DNA of 64,000 nucleotides. Origin: Narthecium ossifragum. Its lineage: Eukaryota; Streptophyta; Magnoliopsida; Dioscoreales; Nartheciaceae. A program made the position numbers and the translations under genes. The stretch spans positions 1,092,896-1,156,895 of the forward strand of contig OY986963.1 of NCBI GenBank assembly GCA_963920575.1. Reading direction: 5' to 3'. Shown here piece after piece: positions 43,258 to 53,748 of this stretch (its first letter is position 1; every line of letters starts with the position of its first letter). Under the pieces are notes generated by a model. It did not search any database. It was not told where the DNA came from and was given only the letters and a program-made list of their open reading frames with translations.

Positions 43258-45116
43258 TTAAACTCTGGCTGCTTCAGCAGGTGCACCTGCCTTCTTGGCG
43301 ATGATCTGCTCGTAAAGGTCCCTAATCTTCAATCCAACAATAGTCTGGAACAAGCCAGTTCCATTGTTGCTCCCCGGGAAGTCGGCATGCTTCAGCATCT
43401 GCTGTGTCACCTCCCCATAGAACTTAGTCGAGATGTTACTCAGATGGCTCTCCACATATATCAGCTCATCTAATCTGTCAAATTGCCCATCCATCTCCAA
43501 AATTGAAACCTAAACAAAACAAACAAACAATTCTTCGTAATTTAGGGACACTTGACTGATGAATATTCATAGTTCTATCTGATCACAGTTGCAGTCATAC
43601 CAGAAAAAAATAGGTTTCTGATCTGAATTACCTCATGACTGAAGTAAGCGTCTGGGCCATAGAAGAACTTGATTCCTGGGTATGAGCACGTCAGTTTCCT
43701 TCCACAAGGTATCCATGTGATTGTGGAGCCTTCATCGAAGAGGTAAACAGGGCTGAAGTACTGCACCCCTTCTTTCATGATCAAACGAACCCTCAGCACC
43801 TTCCCCTCGTTGTCGTCCGGGATCAACTGGGTCGGCAGGACTTCAATCACAGCATCAGCATATTGCTTCTGTGTGTCTGCCAAAGATCATCACTTTAGTG
43901 AATAACAAAATATGAAGACAAATTATGCGTTATATTCAGAGTTCTAGGGGAGAAGTAACCGATATAGGCATCGAAATCGGGCTTTCTAGCTTCAATGCTG
44001 GCTTTAATGCTTTCAAGACTATGCCCACGTTCAGCCATATCTCTCTGCAACAGAGGAGATGAAGATACTGAAGCCACTGACCTTAATTTCCCAATATAGG
44101 CAGTTTAAGTCACACATATGGTTGTTGCCACTGACCTGAATTTTCCATGCAAACTTGACCTCATTGCTGATGTCCAAGTAGATACTGAAGTCCAACAGTT
44201 CTCTCACACGAGCATCATACCTGAAAAAGATTTACGAATAAAATCATCAAATTATCAATTTGATAAGAGTAGAAAGATCGTGTGGATAACAACTGAGACG
44301 GGTCAAAACTATCGTCTAAGATAGCTTCATAGTTCATTAGCTGAAATTCCAATGACAAAGATTCAGTAGAATAACATCAACCAATACAGAAAAATAATCA
44401 CCTCATTCATTAAAACAAGTAGATTTTGATGAATAACTGTTCAGCAATATTTTATGAATCAGAAAAACAATGAAAAACTAGTTGAAAAGCTGCAAGAGAT
44501 TTAATTTGTTCAATACAACCATTTTGAGAAGTAAATCAGCTAAAAGGGAAGCTTAGAGATCTCACATAGGGTGAAGGCCTTCGATGACAAGGATCTTGGG
44601 TGGCTTGATGAGCTCAGGGGGATCAAGCAAGCCAGTGACATGGTTGTATATAGGCTTCTCCACAGCCACCCCCTCCTTGAGTGCCTTCACCTGCTCATAC
44701 ATTAGATCAAAGTTATTGGCCCTGGGATCTAATGCAGTCACACCCTCCTTCTTCCTCCCAGTCCTATCCAATGAGTGGTAGTCATCCAAGCATATCACTG
44801 TGGTCATGTCACTGATCAGTGTGTTGGAATCTGGGTTCCCTCCCTTTGGTGGCTCTGCTGCTCCTCCAAACACACTTGTCAACCTCCTCATGAAGGTGCT
44901 CTTCCCACACCCAGAGTCTGCTGCCAATCCAATCACCACTGTCTTCTCCTCTGCTGAGCATGTCACCACTGAAGAGCTCATGCTCCTGCCACTCTTTTTG
45001 CTGCTGGTGAAGAAGATGACTTGTTTCTGGTGGAATCCTATGTTGGTCTTTGTTGGATTGGAGATTGAGCATGGTGAGTTGAGGGAGTGGGTGGTGTAGA
45101 CTGTGCAGATGGCCAT
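43258..45116 (-). CDS. PRK: Phosphoribulokinase, chloroplastic
   Basis: The enzyme makes ribulose 1,5-bisphosphate from ribulose 5-phosphate and ATP in the stromal Calvin-Benson cycle. Five minus-strand exons: 45116-44566, 44220-44136, 44044-43960, 43876-43632 and 43509-43258 (TAA); 405 residues, the normal length. A Ser/Thr-rich transit peptide of about 54 residues ends near VTCSAEEK. The P-loop is GLAADSGCGKST. The thioredoxin-controlled pair is present as Cys70 and Cys109 (TTVICLDDYH), exactly 39 residues apart like Cys16/Cys55 of the mature spinach enzyme. The second pair, Cys298 and Cys304 (IPCGRKLTC), matches Cys244/Cys250, used in the PRK-CP12-GAPDH complex. Other family blocks are RTGRKKEGVTALDP, KPIYNHVTGLLDPPE, ILVIEGLHPMYDARVRELLD and DDNEGKVLRVRLIMKEGV. 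All junctions are GT-AG. Light regulation is expected from the family. Confidence 0.97.
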
Positions 45117-45271
45117 GGTTGAGATGGGGGGGTGCCTTCTTTCCTTCTGGTTTGGAGAAGGAAAGAGGTGTGAGGGGATGAGGTGGTAGGAAGACCTTTC
45201 TTTTTGATGACTTCAAGGGGATGTTGCTCTTGTGAAACTGAAAGTTAGTTTCTCTTGAATTCTTGTACTTT

Positions 45272-45516
45272 TCCTTATCTCTTTCCTCTTGTAAATCTTT
45301 CTTTTATGGTCCTAAATTTTTCTGATACAGAGCAGTATAAAAATTCTCTTTTAAAGTGTTTTTTGGAAGGATGGATGATGTTTGTGATGAGCAGGGCTGC
45401 ATGGAGAGCTTGATGGTTATTGCATGAGGTATAGATATGGCATGCCACTTGGCAACAAAAGGATGGTTGGTTGGAGATGAGGGATATGAGGGGTGGAGAA
45501 TGTAGAAGAGATAAGG
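45272..45516 (-). promoter_or_regulatory. Possible light-regulatory I-boxes upstream of PRK
   Basis: CCTTATCT at about 45272-45279 (AGATAAGG on the gene strand) and GATAAGG at about 45510-45516 match the I-box core GATAAG, common upstream of photosynthetic genes. They sit about 160 and 395 bp before the PRK start codon. Such short words also occur by chance. Confidence 0.3.
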
Positions 45517-45529
45517 GTGCATCATCCAA

Positions 45530-46221
45530 GGTGATACCATGCTCATGTTCAGCCAGCCATAGGTGAACCTTCCACCCCTAGAGAGCTTGCATTGTTATAG
45601 GTCTCCATCTGATTGATATTGCATGGTGGAGATTACTTTTCACAGAATAGGTATCAGCATCAGATGCTTCGGAAACATTCCACCATAAATAGTAGGTGCT
45701 TATCTATGAACATCCAGCATAACTGGAGTAGATCAAGCTTGTATCATATCTTCTGATGAACTATGCCAACCTGAAGTCTGAACTTGGGTGCGTTTTCACC
45801 TGTGGCCTGTTCATTTCTCTCTTCCTGTCTGTGAATTGGAGAAAAAGAGCACACTAAAAAGAAATAACAGGAAAAGACTTGTTCTGATAAAAAAAAAGGG
45901 TTAATTGGTGATATACTCATATTAGAGACCTTTCTCATCCCAAAACCCCATTAAAAGTCTGTTTGATAAAAAACCCATCTAATGTGGTTTAATTAGTTGT
46001 TGTTGTTGTTTAGCTAACATATTTTACACGAGGGTGCACACGTATACCGCGAGTGCTCTTTCTCAACGAGCGGCCTCAGCCCTCAAATGAGAAACAAAAC
46101 TTAAAAAAAAAAGAGGAATAGTCAACGATTGCGGCTGGCTGAGGGAGGAGGGGCATAATTGGAAATGTTTGAGTGGGACCGGAGGGGGGCTGTGTCAGGG
46201 AGGAGGGACATAATTAGTCAA
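45530..46221. other. Distal upstream region of PRK
   Basis: No coding frame, RNA gene or clear repeat. An A-run near 46100 and GGAGGAGGGGCATAATT / GGGAGGAGGGACATAATT, an imperfect direct repeat at about 46143-46217, are the only structure noted. Confidence 0.45.
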
Positions 46222-46790
46222 TCATTCCATTTTTATCGTTGATAAAATTGAGAATCACAGCACTCATGCATCCCATTTTTATCAATAAAATCTCATTTTT
46301 ATTCTCATTTTTATTGATAAAAATGAGAATCCCACTTTTATCAAAATGAGAATCAAAAAGTTATGCATCTCATTTTTATCATTGTGTATCCCATTTCTAT
46401 CATTGATAAAAATGGGATTCTCATTTTTATCAATGATAAAAATGGGAATCAAAAAGTCATGCATCACATTTTTATCATTGATAAAAATGAGAATGCCATT
46501 TTCATCATTGATAAAAATGAGAATAAAAGTCATTCATCCCATTTTTATCATTCCGAGAATGATGAAAATGGATTTTTATCATTCCGAGAATTTCATTTTT
46601 ATCATTCCGAGGATGATAAAAATTCATTTTTATCATTCCAATCATTTCATTTTTATTATTCCGATAATGATAAAAATAAAAATGATTTTTGATCATTCCG
46701 AGACATTCCTAGAATTTCATTTTTATCATTCCGAGAATGATAAAAAATAATTTTTATCATTCTAAGAATTTGATTTTTATCATTTCGAGA
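46222..46790. repeat. Array of short AT-rich palindromes
   Basis: About 570 bp made almost wholly of ATTTTTATCAT and ATGATAAAAAT words, arranged as repeated palindromes such as CATTTTTATCATTGATAAAAATG. In the right half the spacer becomes TCCGAGAATG (TCATTCCGAGAATGA). Open frames on both strands simply reflect the repeat (Ile-Phe-Ile-Asn-Asp type) and are not genes. No terminal repeats or target duplication could be fixed. Confidence 0.85.
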
Positions 46791-47102
46791 AAGGAAGAGG
46801 AGTATCAGAGTAATTGATTTAGTTCTACATCACATTAGCTTCTTTAAAGTTATCATAAAATGCTGCAATGGCTAGTGACAGCATGCATGGCTCTTATAGG
46901 GATTGGCTCTCTTATAGTAATTTGAAGGACAGTTATGTAATCATGTAAATGTGAGATAGGACGAGATTATAATTTTAATATTGATTCTAATTCTCACATA
47001 AAAATATCTCCATAAACCATGCTGGTAATTTTGTCCAGAGCAAAGACTTACTTGAGTTACATCGTTAATTATTTGCTTGGAGCTGTGGTACTACTGTTTA
47101 GA

Positions 47103-47262
47103 CCTTGTTGGAGCCTAACCAGAGAGTGATAGGAGCCTGAGGGGCCCTTTGCAAGTAAGGAGGCATGTGTGCCTGTCTCTGCCACCGTACCTTTGTCGAG
47201 CACGGCGACGAGGTCGCAATTGTGGATGCTGCTTCTGACATATTCTGTCTGTTTCGGGATAA
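47103..47262 (-). pseudogene. ABCB (MDR/P-glycoprotein) transporter fragment, C-terminal end
   Basis: The minus strand reads [20 protein letters not shown], then [20 protein letters not shown] and LVRLQQG. This is the last segment of the second nucleotide-binding domain of plant ABCB exporters (family pattern IxNCDxIAVLxKGTVVExGTHxxLMAKGPSGxYxxLVxLQQ). The Walker and LSGGQ motifs are absent upstream, and the segment before YVRSS is unrelated. It is a captured or decayed scrap of about 50 codons, not a functional gene. Confidence 0.7.
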
Positions 47263-47933
47263 AAAACCCGAAACAGTGCGCAAGGGTATTTAGTCAAACG
47301 GTCTTTTGCATGTGGGCCTCTGGCCAAATCCCCCTAAAAAAAATGCTTCTCTAATAAGAAACGTTCATAAAAAAGAGAGTATCAAAATGATGCTAGAGAA
47401 GACCATTTTTAACACAAAATATGCCTTTCCATTGCTACCTAACGATATACAAAAGAAGGCGTCTGATTAATTTGAAAGTATTACAAAAGAGTTACACGTT
47501 TTTATCAGAAACTAGATTATACAGCTTGAAATGGTTAAATCGTCCACCGGAGAAGTGTAGGAGAAGGTGCGCTCTCGATGATGAACGCTTCCTGCCACTG
47601 AAGGTGCCTGTAGTTGATGAATGCTTCCTGTCACAAGATGATGCTAAATGAACATTGCTCTGTTTCCATCGCCATAAGTTACAACAAAATGAAAGAAGCT
47701 TTTCATAGGATATATGGAAGAGGACTTCCAACGACTTGAAGAGTACTCTCCAAAACTAGGCAATTTTAATTGGCCTAGTCTCAAAAATCCAACTTAAGGG
47801 AGCACTATGCTTATTGCATCCCACTATTACATAACTAAAAAGTATCACCAACAGATTAGCCAAGGACCTTATTTTTAGCCCCCTGTGATGCAAGACTATT
47901 TGAATGTTTTCTAGCTAATAGTTCCATGACTAT
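47263..47933. other. 3' flank of the PPR gene
   Basis: No recognisable gene. A 76-codon plus-strand frame at 47421-47651, with a partly repeated pair of words (GATGAACGCTTCCTG and GATGAATGCTTCCTG), does not match a family I know and has no supporting context. The region probably includes the PPR 3' UTR. Confidence 0.4.
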
Positions 47934-50051
47934 CTAGCAAAGAATTGTATCAGGAATATCATATTCGCTGTCCCCTATGCCATTTTCAGATCCCTTCTTA
48001 TTCATTTGCCTTGATAGATTTTCTAGGCACTCATGTATCATCTCAGCCTGCTGATGCGAATCGTCTTCAGCAAAGAATTGATCGATCTTCTTGTCAATCT
48101 CAATCCAGCTACATCCAGGATTCTTTCTCAGTCCTCTCTCTTTCATTTTCGATCTTATCTTACGCACTTCATCCCATTTCCCTGCTGAAGCATACATATT
48201 GGTAAGAACAATATAAGTGGAATGATCATCTGGATCCATCTCAATTAAAAGCTTGGCAACTCTCTCTCCCAACTCTAAATTCTTATGCAGGCTACATGCT
48301 GAGAATAGCGTTCCTAACATCCCAGAATCTGCTTTTATAGCATCCATGTTCTCAAGGATGCTATATGCTTCCTGCAACCTTCCAGAGCGCCCAAGAAGGT
48401 CCATTAGGCATGAGTAGTGTTGCAAGGTGGGTTTAATTCCATCTTCTATCATTTGATTAAAGTAATGGCATCCTTCATCAACCAATCCTCCATGACTGCA
48501 AGCAGAGAGTACTGCAAGAAATGTCACACCATCTGGTTTCACCTTCGATCTTTGCATTAGAAGGAAGAGCTCCAAAGCTTCCAAAGCCTGGCCATGAGAC
48601 CCATATGCCACAATTATAGAAGTCCATGATACAATGTCCTTGACTGGTAACTTATCGAAAACACTTCTTGCATCAGTAATAACACCACATTTTGCATACA
48701 TGTCAAGAAGAGCACTCATGACGATATCATTAGATTCAAAACAACAATCCCTGATTTGGTAGTGGATACCTCTACCCTCCTCCAGAGCAGATAATTGAGC
48801 ACAGGCAGATAAAACACTGGTGAAAGTAATGGCATCTGCTCCCACGCCATAATTTCTCATCTCATGGAAGAGGTCGATAGCTTTAAAATAAGAACCAATT
48901 CCTACATATCCTGAGATCATCACATTCCATGAAACTACATTTGCCTTTGGCATCTTCTCAAAGGCATGCTCAGCGTATCGAACATTTCCACATTTTAAGT
49001 AAAGATCAATGAGTGAACTTCCAGTAAAAATATCCACATCTACATTGTTTCTATACATGTATCCATGGAGGAACCTCCCATATTGTACATCAATTGTTCT
49101 AGAGCAAGCTACTAATAAACTGCTTATAGTGGTCAAAGTGGGCTTGACCCCTTCATCATTCATCCTCGAAAAAAGCTCGAAACATGAATGGCCATCCCCT
49201 TTCAAAGAATATCCACTAATCAGTGAGTTCCACGAGACAACACTCTTTATTGGAATCTCCTCGAAAACCTTTCTAGCTCTCTCCAAGCACCCACATTTCC
49301 CATACATGTCCACTAGCGCAGAGCTAACAAATCCATCCAACTCAACTCTACTCCGAATCAACTCCTCATGGACCCTCTTCCCCATTTCCAAATCCATCAG
49401 CCGAGCACATGCAGAGAGAACCGTCGTGAACGTCACAGAATCAGGATCAAAGCCACAAATTTTCATCCTTTCGAACATCTCTAATGCTTTTGATGCCTCC
49501 CCACTTTGGTAGTAACAAGAAAGCACATTATTCCAACACGCAACATCCTTGTCACGCATTTCTTCAAACATTCTAATCGCCAGGGTAAAACAGCCACATC
49601 TCGCATACATACCCACAATGGAGCTCGAGACGACGATATCGGACACGAAACCCGTCTTGACAACACGAGCATGGATCCTCTCCCCCATCTGAGCGTTACC
49701 AAGACCCCCGCAGGCCTTTAGGGCACTTGGGTACGTGTAATTATCAGGTATAACGCATCCAAAGAGCAAGAGGCGATCAAAGAAATCGATAGCCAGGGAG
49801 TATTGATGGTTCTTCGAGTAGGCGGCGAGGAGGGAGTTCCAAGGGGAAAGGTGTAATGGGTTGGTGGGGATGGACTCGAAGACGAGGCGAGCGGAGTCGA
49901 GGAGGCGGAGGGACGCATAGAGATTGATGAGGGAGTTGACGAGGTGGGTGTTGGATAGAAGAGCGTGAGATATGATCTTGGCGTGGAGGACGCGAGCTTG
50001 GGCTGAAGACTTGCAAGCTTTGAGGAGAGATGAGAGCTTGGGGCCGTCCAT
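47934..50051 (-). CDS. PLS-class pentatricopeptide repeat protein (E/E+ subgroup), At5g27110-like
   Basis: An intronless minus-strand gene of 705 residues. PPR proteins of this class bind organellar RNA in a sequence-specific way and act in editing, splicing or stability. The whole chain is built of P, L and S motifs, for example NTHLVNSLINLYASLRLLDS, CWNNVLSCYYQSGEASKALE, VSWNSLISGYSLKGDGHSCF and VSWTSIIVAYGSHGQALEAL. It ends with E and E+ motifs (NMYASAGKWDEVRKIRSKMK, NPGCSWIEIDKKIDQFF) and a short tail, without a DYW deaminase domain. From memory the closest Arabidopsis protein is At5g27110. The start at 50051 is the first ATG; a longer reading from 50099 would need TTG. No clear transit peptide is visible, so mitochondrial or plastid targeting is open. 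Confidence 0.93.
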   Translation of the reverse strand: MDGPKLSSLLKACKSSAQARVLHAKIISHALLSNTHLVNSLINLYASLRLLDSARLVFESIPTNPLHLSPWNSLLAAYSKNHQYSLAIDFFDRLLLFGCVIPDNYTYPSALKACGGLGNAQMGERIHARVVKTGFVSDIVVSSSIVGMYARCGCFTLAIRMFEEMRDKDVACWNNVLSCYYQSGEASKALEMFERMKICGFDPDSVTFTTVLSACARLMDLEMGKRVHEELIRSRVELDGFVSSALVDMYGKCGCLERARKVFEEIPIKSVVSWNSLISGYSLKGDGHSCFELFSRMNDEGVKPTLTTISSLLVACSRTIDVQYGRFLHGYMYRNNVDVDIFTGSSLIDLYLKCGNVRYAEHAFEKMPKANVVSWNVMISGYVGIGSYFKAIDLFHEMRNYGVGADAITFTSVLSACAQLSALEEGRGIHYQIRDCCFESNDIVMSALLDMYAKCGVITDARSVFDKLPVKDIVSWTSIIVAYGSHGQALEALELFLLMQRSKVKPDGVTFLAVLSACSHGGLVDEGCHYFNQMIEDGIKPTLQHYSCLMDLLGRSGRLQEAYSILENMDAIKADSGMLGTLFSACSLHKNLELGERVAKLLIEMDPDDHSTYIVLTNMYASAGKWDEVRKIRSKMKERGLRKNPGCSWIEIDKKIDQFFAEDDSHQQAEMIHECLENLSRQMNKKGSENGIGDSEYDIPDTILC

Positions 50052-50505
50052 GGGACGCGCCACCGTGAGCCCGCGCGAGGTGGCGGATTTAAATCTCAAG
50101 CGGGTTTCAATCCATGGTTAACAGGGCCCGTTAACCCTTGCCACTCTTCTATTTTAATATTCATGAAATAACTAAATATTTCACCATCGGCGAGATTTTT
50201 CGGGCTTATTTTCCTTATTAATTTTTTATTGAGTTCTAACTTAGATTTACAGATTTTAAAATCCCATTTTTTCTGGATGGGCATTTCCAGACCATTTATC
50301 GGATCAATTAAGGATTTAGAAATAAATCCGCCCCGTTAAAAGCTAAACAAATCCTTCATATTCCCGGTTTCCCCGCTCGCCTCTGCATCCACTCCGACTT
50401 CTTTTATATTCTCCGCCGACTTCTCTCTCTCTCTCTCGCTATTCCCCTCTCTTTATCTATAGCTCACCCCTGATAGGTGGAAGACGACGGCGATCAACGC
50501 CGACG
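50052..50505. promoter_or_regulatory. Bidirectional promoter region between PPR and SUV2
   Basis: Only 454 bp separate the two divergent start codons. The SUV2-proximal part carries a CT-rich leader tract (50421-50455). No canonical TATA box is obvious for either gene, as is common for housekeeping-type divergent promoters. Confidence 0.6.
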
Positions 50506-53500
50506 ATGAGCTTCGACGAGGGGATTGACGAGTGGGACGAGAACTTCCTCGACGAGGCCATCCGAGTCGAGCTCGAAGCCCTGTCGTCAAGAAACCTCCC
50601 CTCGAACGATCCTATCCCCATCAACCAACCAAGAAATCCAAACCCTAACCCTACTTGGACAAGATCGGAGCACGAGGCCTCGGTCCTTTCTTTTTCGTCT
50701 TTCGGGTTCGATGGGGGTGGCGGACGACACGTCACCGATCTTGGCTTCTCTCCTCCTCGCGAGCTCTCTCAGAGGTTTCCGGAGAAACCCGAGGCGAGTC
50801 GTATGGAGGTAGATGAGTGCAAAATCGTAGAGCCGTGGGTGACGACGAATGTTGGGTATAGTGGGCGTGGCGGTGGTGGGGCTGGGAAGGATAAGGAGGT
50901 CGAGAAATTGAAGGTGCTCTTTCCAACGATGTCAAATCTGGTTTCATTTCTAAGTTTGTACTTTGGTTTAGCCTTGAATTATAAGTTTGATGACCTATGC
51001 GCTTTTCTTGTTAGTTTGTTTGGTGTTCTTTTTGATCGAACGTTATGGCCTGCATGGCGTACGATTGGCTCTTATTGGTCATTACCTTGTTTGAATGGTT
51101 TATAGATCAATTTGGTTTTGTTTTTGAATTCTTTTGGGCTATATTTTGGCTGATGATTGCTTCTTGAATCTTTTAGGGTCATACTTGGGGTTGATACTAC
51201 AATCTAGCCGTGATTTAAGAATGTCGATATGCGGGGGAGGTTGTGAATGTGGAAATGTGATCTTATTTAAGCGAAAGTTCTGGTAATGAAGGTCTTTCAA
51301 AGAATTGGTTGGTATTTAGGACATGCATACAGATTATAGGAGGTATAAGAGAGATGATTTAAGTTGAAGGAGCAGACCGTACACAGTCATTGGAGAGGTC
51401 TATTTGGTGACAATTGGTGGTAGGGTATCCTCCCGACTATGAAGAGATAGTATTTCTTGATAGTTGGAAGAAAAAGTTTCATGTCTTTCAGTTGTCTCAA
51501 TGACATTTGTATTCAACGGACTTGCAATTCTTATTTGCAAGAACTTCAACTTTGCTTTGAAATTTATGGCTAAGGGAGTTGTTCTTCAGAAATACTTGGT
51601 ATAACTTATGCCTTTTTGTGCTAACCATTGCTGATTGTATCCTATGGGTCTAACGTGGATCGGTAGATTTAGAAGATTCATTGGTGCATGTTTGCTGTTA
51701 TCAGCTTGCGTGTACTGTTGTTTTCTCTTTCCATTTCCATATCTTCATCCTTAAAAGAGCCACTTAATGAGTCATTGGGATGACATAATGGAATGTATTT
51801 CTTTTTCTTTGTGGACTTTTGGAATAAATACCTTTTACTTCCCATATCTAACTATCCGTGTTGACATTGCAGCGAGAATTGGGGCGTATCTCTAAGCAAT
51901 TTACACACATGGTACACTTCCCTCAACCTTCATCTGCTGTTCTACTTGCCTTCCCACTTGTTTGCACTCGCTTATTGCATACTGTCTTCAAATTCCTACA
52001 ATGTTTCTTCATTTAGTTGGCCATTCCTCATACAAGTAATAGATGTATCCCTGCTTTGTACTTCCAGTTCTGTTTTGTAGAAGAAATTTGGCCTACTTTT
52101 GTTCTCTTCTCTTCAGGTAGATGAATGCGCTGAGCTCCGGAAGGCTAAAGAAAAGAAAGACGAGCAACTTAAGTCTGCTGTTTCACAGATTGAAGTTAAA
52201 GAAGCTGAGATTCAAAGATTGAAGAGAGCAAATTTGTGAGCTAAAGTTCCTTTCCTATACAACTTGCCATAGCTGCATGATTTTTTTGGTGACTCCTGCC
52301 CCATTTAGATTGCAGAATCTCCAGATCAACTGTACACACTTGATTTGTTAACATGTTTTTCCTGGATAATAGATGCCTTGCACAGCTTACTCTATTGACT
52401 TGTATATCATCATTTTCCCTTTCTTTGAAAAGGTCATGGTTTGAAATTTACTGGCTAGGAATATAATTACAAGAAATAGGACAAACCATAGTTGTAAGTT
52501 GTAACACCTTTATGTTTCTTGATTGGATGATCCTCTGGTTTACGACAATCTTGACGTGAATTTATTCTTCCTCTGCATCTCTGATACTGGACATCTACTT
52601 TATTGCAGGGAAACATGCAAGCAAAATCAGGTTGATCCTTCTTTGCAACCTCAGCAGGCTGATGGGAGGGTTACAAAAAGATCTTATGGGAATTGTAAGA
52701 ATATTTCAGAACCTTCAGGAGATTTTGCAGTGAAGTCTGAGTTTTATGGTCCAAATGAACAAGATGCTCAAATAGATGGAATATCTGCAGTATCTGAGTT
52801 GAAACGTCGAATCATGGTTGACAATAGTAAGACTCTTAAGACTACATTCAAATTAAAGCTTTTTTTTTTCTCACAACCATGTTATTCTGTTTTTTTTATT
52901 CTAACTCATTTTCTGTTAATCTGTACAATGTTTTTGGTAGGTATGACTACTTCTAGTTCATTCTCTCTCAAGGTAATTGTACAAATACATAATGAATTCA
53001 ATATCATTCATCGTGGTCTAGGAAAATCTAACAGATGGAGTGTTCTTCTTTACACAGGAAAGGAGTTTACGTGAGGAGAATGCTCAGTTGAAATCTAACA
53101 AGACTGTTGGAGTCCAGACTGATCTTGTTCAAGATCACAGTCACATTGCTTATAAGGATGAAATATCCATGGGACATATTGTCTCGAGAAAGTTGCACAC
53201 AATTTGGAGTTCTCAAATAGACAAACCATCTGGACAAAGTCTTGTCTCAAAATTGTATGCAAACTGCTCAGCAGACTTTTATGCACTTTTCAGTGCAAGC
53301 AGACCATCGAATCAAAATCTGGATGTTGAGGTAGGTAAAAGCTTTTCTGGCATGGCTTTGCATGAAAGCCAGAAGTCAATTCAATCAAATGACGCAGCTA
53401 AGGTCGCTCAGCTCTCTGCAATACTGACGAAGGTAGAGATACTAGCTTTTGCGTAATTGTACACACAATTGTTGTTGGCAATATCTTCTTGTACCTTATG

Positions 53501-53698
53501 TTGTTTGATAGCAGATGCCACTATACAGTATACACTTTCATCTTTTAATAGGCATACTCATAATTGATATCTCTCTTCCACTAGCTACCCACTAGTATGT
53601 GCAACTGGTCTTCATTTGCAGTTGATTTAATTTTTGTTCCGCCTCTAGCTTACTTTCTATTTGCACATGTGTGTGGCTCATGTCAGAAACTGGTACTT

Positions 53699-53748
<50 letters not shown>

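Noticed and set aside
46282..46750. Open frames of 60-134 codons rich in Ile, Phe, Asn and Asp
   Set aside because: By-product of the ATTTTTATCAT palindrome array.
49009..49512. A 167-codon plus-strand frame inside the PPR gene
   Set aside because: Antisense shadow of the PPR coding frame.
50051..50099. Extension of the PPR protein by 16 residues to 50099
   Set aside because: It would start with TTG; the first ATG is at 50051.
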